64,000 nt of DNA from Chloracidobacterium sp. (GTDB taxonomy: Bacteria > Acidobacteriota > Blastocatellia > Pyrinomonadales > Pyrinomonadaceae): the NCBI GenBank assembly GCA_016715795.1, contig JADJXP010000001.1:62001-126000 (forward strand). Reading direction: 5' to 3'. The notes beneath the pieces were generated by a model. That model was not told the DNA's origin. It ran no database searches and was given only the letters and a program-made list of their open reading frames with translations. Made by a program: the position numbers and the translations under genes. Shown piece after piece: positions 43,601 to 52,119 of the stretch. Within the stretch, counting starts at the first letter, position 1. Each line of letters starts with the position of its first letter.

Positions 43601-44025
43601 CCGCGATATATCTCCCGATATCTGACTTTTTCAAAGGTTGCGATGTCCGTCTTCCAATCAGAGGGATCGGTCCCGATCAGATAGTTGACCTTGCCTTCAA
43701 GCTCGTTCTCGGCCGTGATCGCCGCTTCAGCCTGCCTGCCGGCAAATGACATTTCAAGAAGGCCAGACCTATTGTCATTTTGAAGGGCGACCAAGGCACG
43801 GTCACGAGCCAGCATCATCGAATAGCCGCGGCCGCGCGCCGTATATCGCACCTCGGCGTCGCTTTGGCCGACATTCTCCTCAAAGTGAAGCGGGATCTTT
43901 CCATAATGGGCGACGGCGGCCGTTTTGGGATCCGTGGGCAGTGGGACCGATCCAGCGTCTTTCAGATACAAAAAACCTGCGGCAACCACAACGGCTGCGA
44001 TGATAAGTGCGAGACGTTTTGACAT
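40696..44025 (-). CDS. Large secreted protein with SBBP repeats and a six-unit VCBS C-terminus
   Basis: A 1109-residue exported protein. A signal or anchor helix (LALIIAAVVVAAGFLYL) leads to a DUF7948-like domain (FEENVGQSDAEVRYTARG, REIYRGIDLVFYGNQQELEFDLVV). From about 255 come many SBBP beta-propeller repeats of the pattern YSTYLGG..D..AVDASNNVYI.G.T.S.NFPTT. A putative Ig-like segment (ITIDPQPSKVIVRNRPYSQQL) precedes six VCBS units, the last ending at the C-terminus. The start has GGAGGAGAAAAGGT just upstream. Likely a cell-surface adhesin or binding protein. Confidence 0.88.
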   Translation of the reverse strand: MSKRLALIIAAVVVAAGFLYLKDAGSVPLPTDPKTAAVAHYGKIPLHFEENVGQSDAEVRYTARGRGYSMMLARDRALVALQNDNRSGLLEMSFAGRQAEAAITAENELEGKVNYLIGTDPSDWKTDIATFEKVRYREIYRGIDLVFYGNQQELEFDLVVSSDASPDTIALEFSGADELALAENGDLLISVAGTQIVQRKPFAYQELNGERLEVAARYSIRADSAEKRRISFVVGEYDGSRPLIIDPVLTYSTFLGGTPGTGGFNIGDRATGIALDPSGNAYVTGTTTSSTFPTANPFQTQITGGASAFVTKINAAGTGFLYSTYLNGIAIPQGGNTLAAAIAVNAGGNAFVTGITQACNFPTTPGVFLPSTAPGCGGNFKGFLTKLNTAGNGLDYSTYIGDPAFGFNGEMLAVAVDGSNSAYVAGFNSLSTFPTTAGAFRPAPAPGSGADGFVMKFNPAGTGLVYSTFLGGGNLNAADAFGLQSSVAQSIALDSSNNVVVTGHTTATNFPVTAGAVQSQYSGFRDGFVTKLNSTGTGVLFSTYLGGSGRDAEPANVAVDASNNVYIATNTQSNNFPTTATSFQPFAPSTGFSVSTALTKLSPAGSMIYSTFTGFSTATVGYTSNITVDGSGRAYVAGNGATEVFPVNQIALPITPSQTNFIGRFNTAGTGLFFGTYLNGTAGNGTAIYDIAVDANGNSYLTGATTETNFPVTAGAPQAVNQNTLLGNAFISKVSLAGGDCPAITIDPQPSKVIVRNRPYSQQLVATGGTGPYSFSVFPGFAPNQLPSGITLSSSGLLSGTYTGIAGTNRVAIRAADANGCVGVRPYLQKIFYGNRPLDFDGDLKADLAIFRPSNGTWYRFDSFRNISFQLTQFGANGDIPAPGDFDGDGILDLTIFRPSNGTWFRMESLTGNVSGFQFGANGDIPVVGDYDGDSISDLALFRPSNGIWYILQSTGGFTYVQFGANGDKPVVGDYDGDGRSDVCVFRPSSGSWFRIHSSNGQFVPFGFGTNGDVPVRGDFNGGGQADLALFRPSNGTWYFTYTENGQFSALQFGSAGDVPVASDYDGDNKADIAVWRPSTGIWYVIRSLTSSFYSVQFGANGDIPIASQ

Positions 44026-44048
44026 ACCTTTTCTCCTCCGAAAAATGG

Positions 44049-44092
44049 TTGAACCACCTGATGTTTGGGTCTATAATTCGAGTATCGACAAT
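44049..44092 (+). promoter_or_regulatory. Promoter with perfect -10 and operator-like GTATCGACAA for the CadC-like gene
   Basis: TTGAAC (44049-44054), 17-bp spacer, TATAAT (44072-44077); the 10-mer GTATCGACAA (44082-44091) covers the expected transcription start. The same 10-mer occurs three times at 22714-22766. Confidence 0.6.
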
Positions 44093-44169
44093 TAGGGCTT
44101 TTGCAGAGGATACTCCGATAGCGGTTCCCAAACAGGACAAAATTCGGAAGAATTGGTGAATTTTCCTCA

Positions 44170-46035
44170 ATGGCAGAGAACGGTGACTTCCAGTTTCAAG
44201 GTTTCCGGATGCGGCAAGACGCGCAGGAGTTGAGCCGGAATGGTGACGAGGTGCATCTGGCAAAAAGGCCATTCCAGGTACTGAATTTCCTGATTCAGAA
44301 CCGCGACCGCATCGTAGAACGCCGCGAACTCCTCGACCGCTTCTGGGACGGACATGACGTGTATGACGACGCCCTGCGCAAGTGTGTCGGCTCCATTCGC
44401 ACGGCCCTCGGCGACACAAAACGTCCCGCTCGGTTCATCGAAACGCGCTATGGCAGCGGGTATCGATTCATTGCACCATTGGAGAACGGACACGCTCCGT
44501 TGCGATCCGATAAACGACACGATCAAGGTTGGCTATCGGACCTCGCAAATAGGCGCGTGTTCCTAGTCGCGCTCGCGGTCATTCTGGCTGCATTCATAGG
44601 GATGGGGCCCTATCTTGCCGTATCTGTCGGCCTCGTGACCGGACCTGCTCCTGAAACGGTGTCAGGTGTAAGGTCGATCGCGGTTCTTCCGTTGAAGAAT
44701 CTTACTGCAAACCCGGAAAACGACTACATTTGCGAGGGATTGACCGAGAGCATCCTTAACGATCTTTCCAGGATCGACGGGCTTAGAACGGTCGGAAGCG
44801 GTTCGACGTCGGCGCTGAGCTACCGCCATGAGGATCCGCGTGAGATCGGACGGCTCCTTGGTGTTGATGCACTCCTGCAGGGCAGTATTCAGTCTCACGG
44901 CGACCTTGTTGGTCTGAGCGTCAGACTGGTAAGTGCTGCGGACGGAAGTGTTTTGTGGACAGCGCCCGACATTCAGCGTCCAACTGATAAGACCCAAGAC
45001 CTCCAAGGCACCGTAGCGCGTTTCGTTGCCATCGCATTAAAGTCTCGAATCAACGATGGGCAGGCAAGTAGGAGCACAGCGGTTGGCGAGGCTTATGAAG
45101 CCTATCTCAAGGGACGCTTCTTTTGGAACAAGCGAACGGGCGACGGTATCAAGAAAAGCATCGAGCTCTATGAGCATGCCACCGCACTAGACCCGGAATT
45201 TGCACTCGCGTATGCCGGGCTCGCCGAGAGTTATGTTCAGGGCATTTGGCACGTTCCGTTTGACCCGGCCGACGCTCTTGCTCGGGCTAAGAGTGCCGCG
45301 GAACGCTGCATTGCGATCAATGCCTCTCTGCCGGAGGGCTACGTCGCACTGGCTAATGTGACCGCATTGGCATGGAAATGGCACGAGGCCGACCAACAGC
45401 TGCAAACTGCCATCCGCCTCGATCCGCGGTTTGCCCGCGCCTACCATACGAGGGCGTTCGTTCTGTTGATCTTGGGGCGAAACGATGAGGCGATCGAATC
45501 TATCGAAATGGCGCGGAGCCTCGATCCGCTCAGTCTCGTAATCAGCACTGACAAGGCGATGATCCTGTTTGCTTCGCATCGCGACGATGAGGCGATCCGT
45601 CAATGGCGAACGACGATCGAACTCGATCCGAATTTTGTCCTCGCTCACGAACACCTGGCCATGGCCTACGGTGTGCTCGGGCATGAGTCAGCCGCCATAG
45701 ATGAAATGCTGCGGGCTATGGAGTTGCGCGGTTCGACGAACGACGATATCTCGCGGTTTCGAACCCTCGCGAGCGGTGGACTGCGCGCCATCCACCGGCG
45801 TAACCTCGACGATATGCTTGCGGCTGAGTCCCGTGGTGAGAAGATCTCTTCGGTTCAGATAGCCGCACGATATCTTATGCTCGGTGAGCGAAATAAGGCC
45901 ATCGACTGGGTCGAGCGTGCATTTAATGAGCATGCTGCAGACCTTGTGATAGCGCGCACGAGCCGGGAGTTTGACGCCTTATGGGCAGAGCCTCGGATAA
46001 CCGAGGTTTTTCGAGGCTCGGGGATGGTCGAATAG
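44170..46035 (+). CDS. CadC/ToxR-like transmembrane regulator with TPR sensor domain
   Basis: A 621-residue protein. Residues 5-100 form an OmpR-type winged helix (FRMRQDAQELSRNGDEVHLAKRPFQVLNFLIQNRDRIVERRELLDRFWDGHDV, RTALGD..FIETRYGSGYRFI). One membrane helix is near 130-155 (FLVALAVILAAFIGMGPYLAV). The outer part has the SIAVLPLKNL..YICEGLTESILNDLSRI module, often seen in TPR-fused regulators, then TPRs. It would sense a signal across the membrane and bind DNA directly. It is divergent from the giant SBBP gene, a plausible target. Confidence 0.88.
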   Translation: MAENGDFQFQGFRMRQDAQELSRNGDEVHLAKRPFQVLNFLIQNRDRIVERRELLDRFWDGHDVYDDALRKCVGSIRTALGDTKRPARFIETRYGSGYRFIAPLENGHAPLRSDKRHDQGWLSDLANRRVFLVALAVILAAFIGMGPYLAVSVGLVTGPAPETVSGVRSIAVLPLKNLTANPENDYICEGLTESILNDLSRIDGLRTVGSGSTSALSYRHEDPREIGRLLGVDALLQGSIQSHGDLVGLSVRLVSAADGSVLWTAPDIQRPTDKTQDLQGTVARFVAIALKSRINDGQASRSTAVGEAYEAYLKGRFFWNKRTGDGIKKSIELYEHATALDPEFALAYAGLAESYVQGIWHVPFDPADALARAKSAAERCIAINASLPEGYVALANVTALAWKWHEADQQLQTAIRLDPRFARAYHTRAFVLLILGRNDEAIESIEMARSLDPLSLVISTDKAMILFASHRDDEAIRQWRTTIELDPNFVLAHEHLAMAYGVLGHESAAIDEMLRAMELRGSTNDDISRFRTLASGGLRAIHRRNLDDMLAAESRGEKISSVQIAARYLMLGERNKAIDWVERAFNEHAADLVIARTSREFDALWAEPRITEVFRGSGMVE

Positions 46036-46191
46036 CTTTTTTGTGTCCCGCCGCGGCGAGCAATTCCTTGCTTGAGACCAACAAACAAATTAGAATCTTA
46101 TGGGACATCTCTAACGCGCCGGCGCTGTGAAACTGGAGGTCGTGGCGCGGTTAGGTATTGTGTCCCTGCGAAAACGCTCAGCGGGCCCTAG

Positions 46192-48411
46192 ATGAAAGAA
46201 TGCCAGCAATGTAGAAATTGTTTCCCGGACAGCGTGGAGACATGCCCGAATGATGGTGCGGCTACGACGCACACCATCGCGGGTGAGCCCGTGCTGGAGG
46301 GGAAATATCATCTCGAATGCCGCCTTGGCCAAGGCGGAATGGGAATCGTCTACAAGGCCCGTCATGCGTATCTAAAGACGCAGCTTGCGATCAAAGTCAT
46401 TCTTCCGGACCTCGTCGGCAACGACCCACAGCTCGTGACGCGGTTTCGACAGGAAGCTCTTGCGGCGGCGGCAATCCGTCACCAAAACGTCGTCAGCGTA
46501 ACGGATTATGGCGTGATCGACGGAACGCTGCCGTTCCTTGTCATGGAGTACGTCGAGGGCGAATCGCTCCACGACGTGCTTGCACGCGAGCAATCGCTCT
46601 CGCCCGAGCAAGCATTGGAACTAATGGCGGCCGTTTGCGCAGGCGTCGGTGCCGCACATCATCAAGGCATCGTCCACCGCGACCTTAAGCCCCTCAATAT
46701 CATGATCTGCAGCGACAAGCCCGATATGTCGCAAGCTGTCAAGATCCTTGATTTTGGCCTGGCAAAGATAAAATCGGGTGAATTGCTCGGATCGTTTGTG
46801 CAGGCGCAGACGACCGGATTGATGGGCTCGCCCTATTACATGGCACCCGAACAATGGGCGGACGAGGAACCGGATTCACGCGCGGATATCTACAGTTTGG
46901 GCGTGATGTTCTTCCAAATGCTCGCGGGTGACGTGCCATTCAAGGGCTCGTCGATACCGGCGATAATGAAAAAGCATATCTCGGATCCGCCGCCGACACT
47001 CGCCGATGCCGGCGTCAGCGTCTCACCCGAGATCGAACAAGCCGTAAGGCACACGCTCGAAAAGAACCCCGAAAAGCGGACGCCGTCAGTCGAAGCGTTC
47101 ATCAGTGAGCTGCGGGCTGCGATATATCCGGGCGTTGGGATCCACACCACGTCAGGCCAGTCGCTGCCGGTCTCGACGCTCAAAATAAGGTCAAGACCGG
47201 CCCAATCGAGCGTGTTCATCGACAATGTCTCGGTTGGCGAAACAAAGACAAACGGCCTCTTAATGCTCGAGGGCATCCAGAGCGGTAACCACCATCTGCG
47301 CGTAAGCCACGATGGCTTTCACGACTGGCTTGGCGATGTCGTATGCGACGGGCGCCCGCAAGAGGTGTATGCGGAACTGCGTGAGGGATCATTCGATTCG
47401 AAGACGGCCATACCTAAGCCGCAGGTTGCGGTAACCATACCGCCGAAGGGCCGCCCAGCGGACAAAACGCTTATCAACCCGGCCGATGCAATGGCCCGGA
47501 CCGTTCAGCAAGAATGGAATACCGGGCATTACGGAGCCGACGCCGACGGGAAGGCCGACAAGAAGCGTTCCACATCGCCGTTGCTTTTGGGAATCGGCGG
47601 CCTATTGGGACTCTTACTGATCGGGATCGTTGGCTTCGGTTCGGCGTGGATGCTCGGCCTGATAGGCGGCCCGAAACCGGGCGGAAATGTCAACGCTACG
47701 CCGACACCCGACGTTCCGGCGTTCAAAGCAGACCTTGCGTCAATACCCGGTGGAACGTTCAAAATGGGCCGTGACGATGGCCGCGAGAATGAGCGTCCGG
47801 CAAACTCGGTCAATGTTCAGGCGTTTCGCATGGACAAGACCGAGGTGACAAATGGCGAGTACTTCGCCTTTGTCAATGAAACGGGCTATCGGCCGGTCCC
47901 GGCACACTGGGTGAATGACAGGCCTGTATCGGGCACGGAAAAAATGCCTGTGCGATTCGTAAATGTCGATGACATCAATGCATTTGCACGTTGGCGGTCA
48001 AAACGGGACGGCGTGACATACCGGCTGCCGACCGAGGCCGAGTGGGAGTATGCAGCCCGAAACGGGCCTAAAGACAACCTTTATCCGTGGGGCGATGAAT
48101 TTCAGTCGAAGTGTGCCGTTACCGATAAGGAGAACACTGAGCCCGATGCCGTAGGCACCGCCTCATGCCCGAACGATTGGGGCGTTATGGACCTGATTGG
48201 AAACGTGTATGAGTGGACCGGTTCAAAAGCGAGTCTTTATGCGGGCAGCAAGGGCTCGATGCGTGAGTCGAAAGAACCGCGAAATATGATCCGTGGTGGA
48301 GCGGCATACAATAAGTCCACCGGCGAATTCGCCATTACCGCTACGTTCAGAGCCGATGTTGATGCCACGCGCAGGGACAAGGAGTTGGGTTTCAGGCTGG
48401 TTACTCAGTAG
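46192..48411 (+). CDS. Serine/threonine protein kinase fused to PEGA and sulfatase-modifying-factor domains
   Basis: A 739-residue protein. A zinc-ribbon-like CQQCRNC..CPNDG at the N-terminus precedes a complete Hanks-type kinase: glycine loop GQGGMG (46-51), Lys68 in AIKV, HRDLKPLN (162-169), DFG (187-189) and APEQ. Then come a PEGA-like segment (about 325-385), a linker, one membrane helix (about 465-490) and an extracytoplasmic FGE-sulfatase domain (IPGGTFKMGRDDGRENERPANSV..MDKTEVTNGEYFAFV..RLPTEAEWEYAARNG..GFRLV). The kinase should be active in the cytoplasm; the FGE domain may act as a sensor. The TPR and pseudokinase genes follow. Confidence 0.9.
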   Translation: MKECQQCRNCFPDSVETCPNDGAATTHTIAGEPVLEGKYHLECRLGQGGMGIVYKARHAYLKTQLAIKVILPDLVGNDPQLVTRFRQEALAAAAIRHQNVVSVTDYGVIDGTLPFLVMEYVEGESLHDVLAREQSLSPEQALELMAAVCAGVGAAHHQGIVHRDLKPLNIMICSDKPDMSQAVKILDFGLAKIKSGELLGSFVQAQTTGLMGSPYYMAPEQWADEEPDSRADIYSLGVMFFQMLAGDVPFKGSSIPAIMKKHISDPPPTLADAGVSVSPEIEQAVRHTLEKNPEKRTPSVEAFISELRAAIYPGVGIHTTSGQSLPVSTLKIRSRPAQSSVFIDNVSVGETKTNGLLMLEGIQSGNHHLRVSHDGFHDWLGDVVCDGRPQEVYAELREGSFDSKTAIPKPQVAVTIPPKGRPADKTLINPADAMARTVQQEWNTGHYGADADGKADKKRSTSPLLLGIGGLLGLLLIGIVGFGSAWMLGLIGGPKPGGNVNATPTPDVPAFKADLASIPGGTFKMGRDDGRENERPANSVNVQAFRMDKTEVTNGEYFAFVNETGYRPVPAHWVNDRPVSGTEKMPVRFVNVDDINAFARWRSKRDGVTYRLPTEAEWEYAARNGPKDNLYPWGDEFQSKCAVTDKENTEPDAVGTASCPNDWGVMDLIGNVYEWTGSKASLYAGSKGSMRESKEPRNMIRGGAAYNKSTGEFAITATFRADVDATRRDKELGFRLVTQ

Positions 48412-48424
48412 CCGCGTGTGCAGT

Positions 48425-49804
48425 ATGTTTGGCATCAATGCAGTCCGATTTGCCGTCTTTACGGGAACACTTGCCCTGACGGCAATGGCCGTTACCGGAC
48501 AGGACCTCGGCAGCAGCAATAAGCTTTTTGGCGGCGGCAGCACAAAGAAAGCACCCGCGAAAAGCACCACCAGATCGTCTAAACCAAAGCCTGTAGTTAC
48601 GAAAAAGAGGTCATCGGCTAGGCGGACTGCGACCGCGGCAAAAGCGGCCAAGCCGACGCCAAAGACCTCACAAAAGCCGACAAAGAAACCTTCGACACCG
48701 ACCAAGACAACGGCACCGGACGAGAGTTGGGCATGGCAAGACGAGATCAGACCGGCCGAACCGCCGGCACAGCCAACGGTTACGGGGAATGCCGCAAACG
48801 ATCTCTTTGAGGACCTGATCGAAGAGGGCAAGCGTGCCCGAGATGACAGGAATTATGAGGCAGCGGAGGCTGCCTACCGAAAGGCACGTCCGCTAAAGCC
48901 GCGTGATTCGCGTGCGATCTACGGCCTTGGCAACCTATTTAGCGATCAGCAGCGTTGGGCCGAGGCTGAGGCCGCCTATCGCGAAGCTCTGCAGATAGAA
49001 GCCGGATTCGCTACTACGCACATTGCTCTGAGCTACGTCTTGACCCAGCCTATTCCGGCCGAGAACCTAAGCGAGCGTTACGAGGAAGCCGAACGGCTGG
49101 CCCGAAAAGCGATCCAATACGCCCCGTCGAATGCTCTCGCTCACGATCAGCTTGGTGTGGCCATGGAGCTTCGCGGTTTGATATCTGACGAGACGGAGAA
49201 TGCTTATCGGCGTGCCATACAGCTCGATCCGGGCTTCGCTCCGGCCTACGCGCATCTCGGCCGGCTGTTGCGTCGGCAAGGCCGCACGTCCGAATCGTCC
49301 GCAGCATACGCCGAGGCGGTACGGTTGGCGAATGACGAACCGACAATGGTCCTTGTCGCTGAAGTGATGCAGTCGGAGCAGCGGTTTGCGGAATCCGAAA
49401 AGCTCCTCTCCAGGGCCATCGCCAATGATCCTCGCAACACGGCCGCCCTCATGCTGCTGGGCCGTGCATTGCTCGCTCTTAATGATCTGGATGAGGCAGA
49501 AAGTGTGCTCAAGCGCAGTATCGCCGTGAGCCCAAATGCGTTTTCGGCAAACAGCCTGCTCGCCTCGCTGTATCTGCGGCAGGGACGGTTAGAACTCGCA
49601 GAGAACGCGCTGCTCCAGGCCGCGAGGTTTGTCCCCGTGTTTGAACGGACGACATTGGGGCGGCAATTCGAGGCTCTGGGCGATGCATTCCTGCGGTCGT
49701 CAAATTCACGTGTGGCGGAGCGCAATTATAAACAGGCGCAAGCGCTTGATCCCAATAACGCAGGCCTCGCAACAAAATTGGCACGGACGAAGCAGGGCTC
49801 ATAG
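48425..49804 (+). CDS. Secreted TPR-repeat protein
   Basis: A 459-residue protein with a signal peptide (RFAVFTGTLALTAMAVTGQ), a long Lys/Thr/Pro/Ala-rich low-complexity region (about 45-110) and then about eight TPR units (YEAAEAAYRKARPLKPRDSRAIYGLG, AEAAYREALQIEAGFATTHIALS and so on). TPRs act as protein-binding scaffolds. It starts 14 nt after the kinase stop; the frame is open further upstream but overlaps the kinase. Its place between a kinase and a pseudokinase suggests a shared envelope process. Confidence 0.82.
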   Translation: MFGINAVRFAVFTGTLALTAMAVTGQDLGSSNKLFGGGSTKKAPAKSTTRSSKPKPVVTKKRSSARRTATAAKAAKPTPKTSQKPTKKPSTPTKTTAPDESWAWQDEIRPAEPPAQPTVTGNAANDLFEDLIEEGKRARDDRNYEAAEAAYRKARPLKPRDSRAIYGLGNLFSDQQRWAEAEAAYREALQIEAGFATTHIALSYVLTQPIPAENLSERYEEAERLARKAIQYAPSNALAHDQLGVAMELRGLISDETENAYRRAIQLDPGFAPAYAHLGRLLRRQGRTSESSAAYAEAVRLANDEPTMVLVAEVMQSEQRFAESEKLLSRAIANDPRNTAALMLLGRALLALNDLDEAESVLKRSIAVSPNAFSANSLLASLYLRQGRLELAENALLQAARFVPVFERTTLGRQFEALGDAFLRSSNSRVAERNYKQAQALDPNNAGLATKLARTKQGS

Positions 49805-49833
49805 CAGCCGTATAGGGAAGGTTATCGATCTTG

Positions 49834-51981
49834 ATGGAAGTCTTTTGTCCAAAGTGTGGTCAGAGTTTTGAGAAGGGGTCGCGCCGTTTCTGCCCGACTG
49901 ACGGACGGCGCCTCGTCGCTGAGGAACTTGCCGCTGAGGGCCAGAGCAAAGGCGTCTTTGCCAATCTGATACCGCAGATCGAGGCCATAAGCGATTTGGA
50001 GAAGACGCTTCCCAATCTCACACCTCCTGCGCCGGCACCCCATACATCTGAGAGTCTCTCCGGTGCCTTCTTTGAGTTGGACGATCCCGGGCTCGATCCG
50101 TTCGCTCCGGATGCGTTGCCTGCCATACGACCGGCCGAGCCGTCCGTCAGGAAGGTCGATCCGAGCAAAATTCCCACGAGCCACATTGACCTGGCCGACA
50201 ACGAACGGCTGCCGCCGCTGGAATTCAACGAGAATAAACCCGAAGAGTTCATCGGCCGGATCGTAAAAGGACGCTACAAGGTCGTCGACCTGCTTGGCGG
50301 CGACGATAACGGACTTGCCTATATTGCCGACGACAAGCTCGTCGAGGACAAGAAGGTCCTTGTCCGGATACTGACCGACGAGGGACATGACGAGATCACC
50401 GAAAGCCTGTTGGCAGAGGAGCGCGTGTCGCTATCGCATCTGACACACCCGAACATCGCACGCCTCGTGGACTCCGGACAGTTTCTCGACGGCACACCGT
50501 TTTTGATCAGCGAGTATGTCGATGCCCTGTCCGTTCGTGACATCCTCGGCATACACGGCCGGTTTGAGCCACAGCGGGCGGCGCGCATTATCCGCCAAGC
50601 CGCGAGTGCCCTGAACGAGGCCCATCAGCAAGGCGTCCTGCATCGTGACGTCCGGCCCGAGAACCTGATAATAGATGCATCCTCGGCAGAATCAGAACAT
50701 GTAACGGTTGTAAACTTTGGCTCCTCTGAGTCAAAAACGTCGCCGCATCATCTTGCCTTCAGGGCGCCTGAGGTTCTTGAGGGCCGCGCGGCTACGGCAT
50801 CGAGCGACATTTACTCGCTCGGTGCAGTAGCGTTTGAGATGCTCACCGGAAGTAAGCCGTTCTACGGCGACAGCGTAAAAGAAGTATTGCGTGCCCAGAG
50901 TGCCGGCGTTGCCGTCAATGGGCCTGCAGCAGCTGCCGAACTGCCCCGCTCCGTCGCCGACGTCCTTCATCGGGCTCTGGCCTATAGTTCGTCCGAGCGG
51001 TATGTCAAGGCCCGCGACTTTGGCGACGCATTCGTCGGCGCCCTGTCGTCGGCAGGCGCCGACGAACCGGTCGTCGATGCTCCGCCCATCGAACCTGCCG
51101 TTGCTGTTCCTGCGGTCACTGCTCCGAAAGTGGTACGCACGGAAAAACTGCCGCCCGCGGCCGAGCCGGCGTGGAAGGCCCGTTCGCCGGAGCCGCCGGC
51201 CGAGGAAACATCGCGGTTCAAACTCTTTGCCGGGATCGCCCTTGCCGCCCTTGTCGCCATGCTCGTTCTCGGGTGGTACCTTTGGGTTCGGGAACCGGCC
51301 GTTCCTGAGACGTCGATAGATGCGAATATCGCCGCCCCACAAGCAAATACGATCGTACCCACTACTGAGATGCCGCCGCTTGCCCGCACGATCCCGCAGC
51401 CGCCGAATACAAATTTCTACCAGAACAGCAAGCAGAATCTTAAGGGCGACCTGCTCAGAAACTTCGTCGGATTCACACTCTATTATCCAAAGGAATGGAA
51501 GGTAAACGGCCCCCAACAGGGCGAGAGTGCCGAATCACGCGGCAAGTTTCTCGACATCTCGCGGAACACACCGGACGACCGCATGCAGGAGCAGATGCTG
51601 ATCAGCTACTATCCGAGCAAGGGGACATTCACGGAGGACGCCGAAAAATTCCCGATGATGGTCAAGGAGACGAACGAGACCCTTAAGAAGATTCTGCCCG
51701 GCTACATGGAGATCTCTGAGGGCGAGATAACCGTGAATGGCGGCTGGCGGGCCTACGAGGTCCGATTTCAGGCCGGCGGCCGGTCACCGGCGGGCGAGGC
51801 CCTGACCGTCTGGGGCCGGCGGTTATTCATCCCGGCCGCACGGCCCGGAGTAAAGAGCGGTTTTGAGATCACGATGCTGGCAACGTCACTCGCTGACGGC
51901 ATTCAGGGCGTTGACGACGTAGGTGTCCGCGGCGAACTGGCATCGGTCCTCTACAGCTTCGAGCCGACCCAGAACTTCTAA
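49834..51981 (+). CDS. Membrane-anchored pseudokinase with zinc ribbon
   Basis: A 715-residue protein: N-terminal zinc ribbon CPKCGQ..CPTDGRRL, a disordered stretch to about 135, a Hanks-type kinase fold (140-410), a membrane helix (about 455-475) and an outer domain (FVGFTLYYPKEWKVN...). The kinase fold has lost key residues: the glycine loop is GGDDNG (155-160), the VAIK lysine is Arg178, and DFG is NFG (294-296). HRDVRPEN (270-277) is kept. It is therefore probably catalytically dead or very weak and works as a binding or scaffolding partner. A TTG one codon before ATG is an alternative start. Confidence 0.85.
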   Translation: MEVFCPKCGQSFEKGSRRFCPTDGRRLVAEELAAEGQSKGVFANLIPQIEAISDLEKTLPNLTPPAPAPHTSESLSGAFFELDDPGLDPFAPDALPAIRPAEPSVRKVDPSKIPTSHIDLADNERLPPLEFNENKPEEFIGRIVKGRYKVVDLLGGDDNGLAYIADDKLVEDKKVLVRILTDEGHDEITESLLAEERVSLSHLTHPNIARLVDSGQFLDGTPFLISEYVDALSVRDILGIHGRFEPQRAARIIRQAASALNEAHQQGVLHRDVRPENLIIDASSAESEHVTVVNFGSSESKTSPHHLAFRAPEVLEGRAATASSDIYSLGAVAFEMLTGSKPFYGDSVKEVLRAQSAGVAVNGPAAAAELPRSVADVLHRALAYSSSERYVKARDFGDAFVGALSSAGADEPVVDAPPIEPAVAVPAVTAPKVVRTEKLPPAAEPAWKARSPEPPAEETSRFKLFAGIALAALVAMLVLGWYLWVREPAVPETSIDANIAAPQANTIVPTTEMPPLARTIPQPPNTNFYQNSKQNLKGDLLRNFVGFTLYYPKEWKVNGPQQGESAESRGKFLDISRNTPDDRMQEQMLISYYPSKGTFTEDAEKFPMMVKETNETLKKILPGYMEISEGEITVNGGWRAYEVRFQAGGRSPAGEALTVWGRRLFIPAARPGVKSGFEITMLATSLADGIQGVDDVGVRGELASVLYSFEPTQNF

Positions 51982-52119
51982 ATTACGAGTACTTTTCTCT
52001 TTACCTTTGTTGGTTTTCGGACTAGAATCTCAGTAAATAGTGCAACGGTTCGCCGGCAACCGCTCATCAAAGGACAAGCTAGGTTTACACGATCCGAAAA
52101 TAGTGCATTAGAGGCCACC

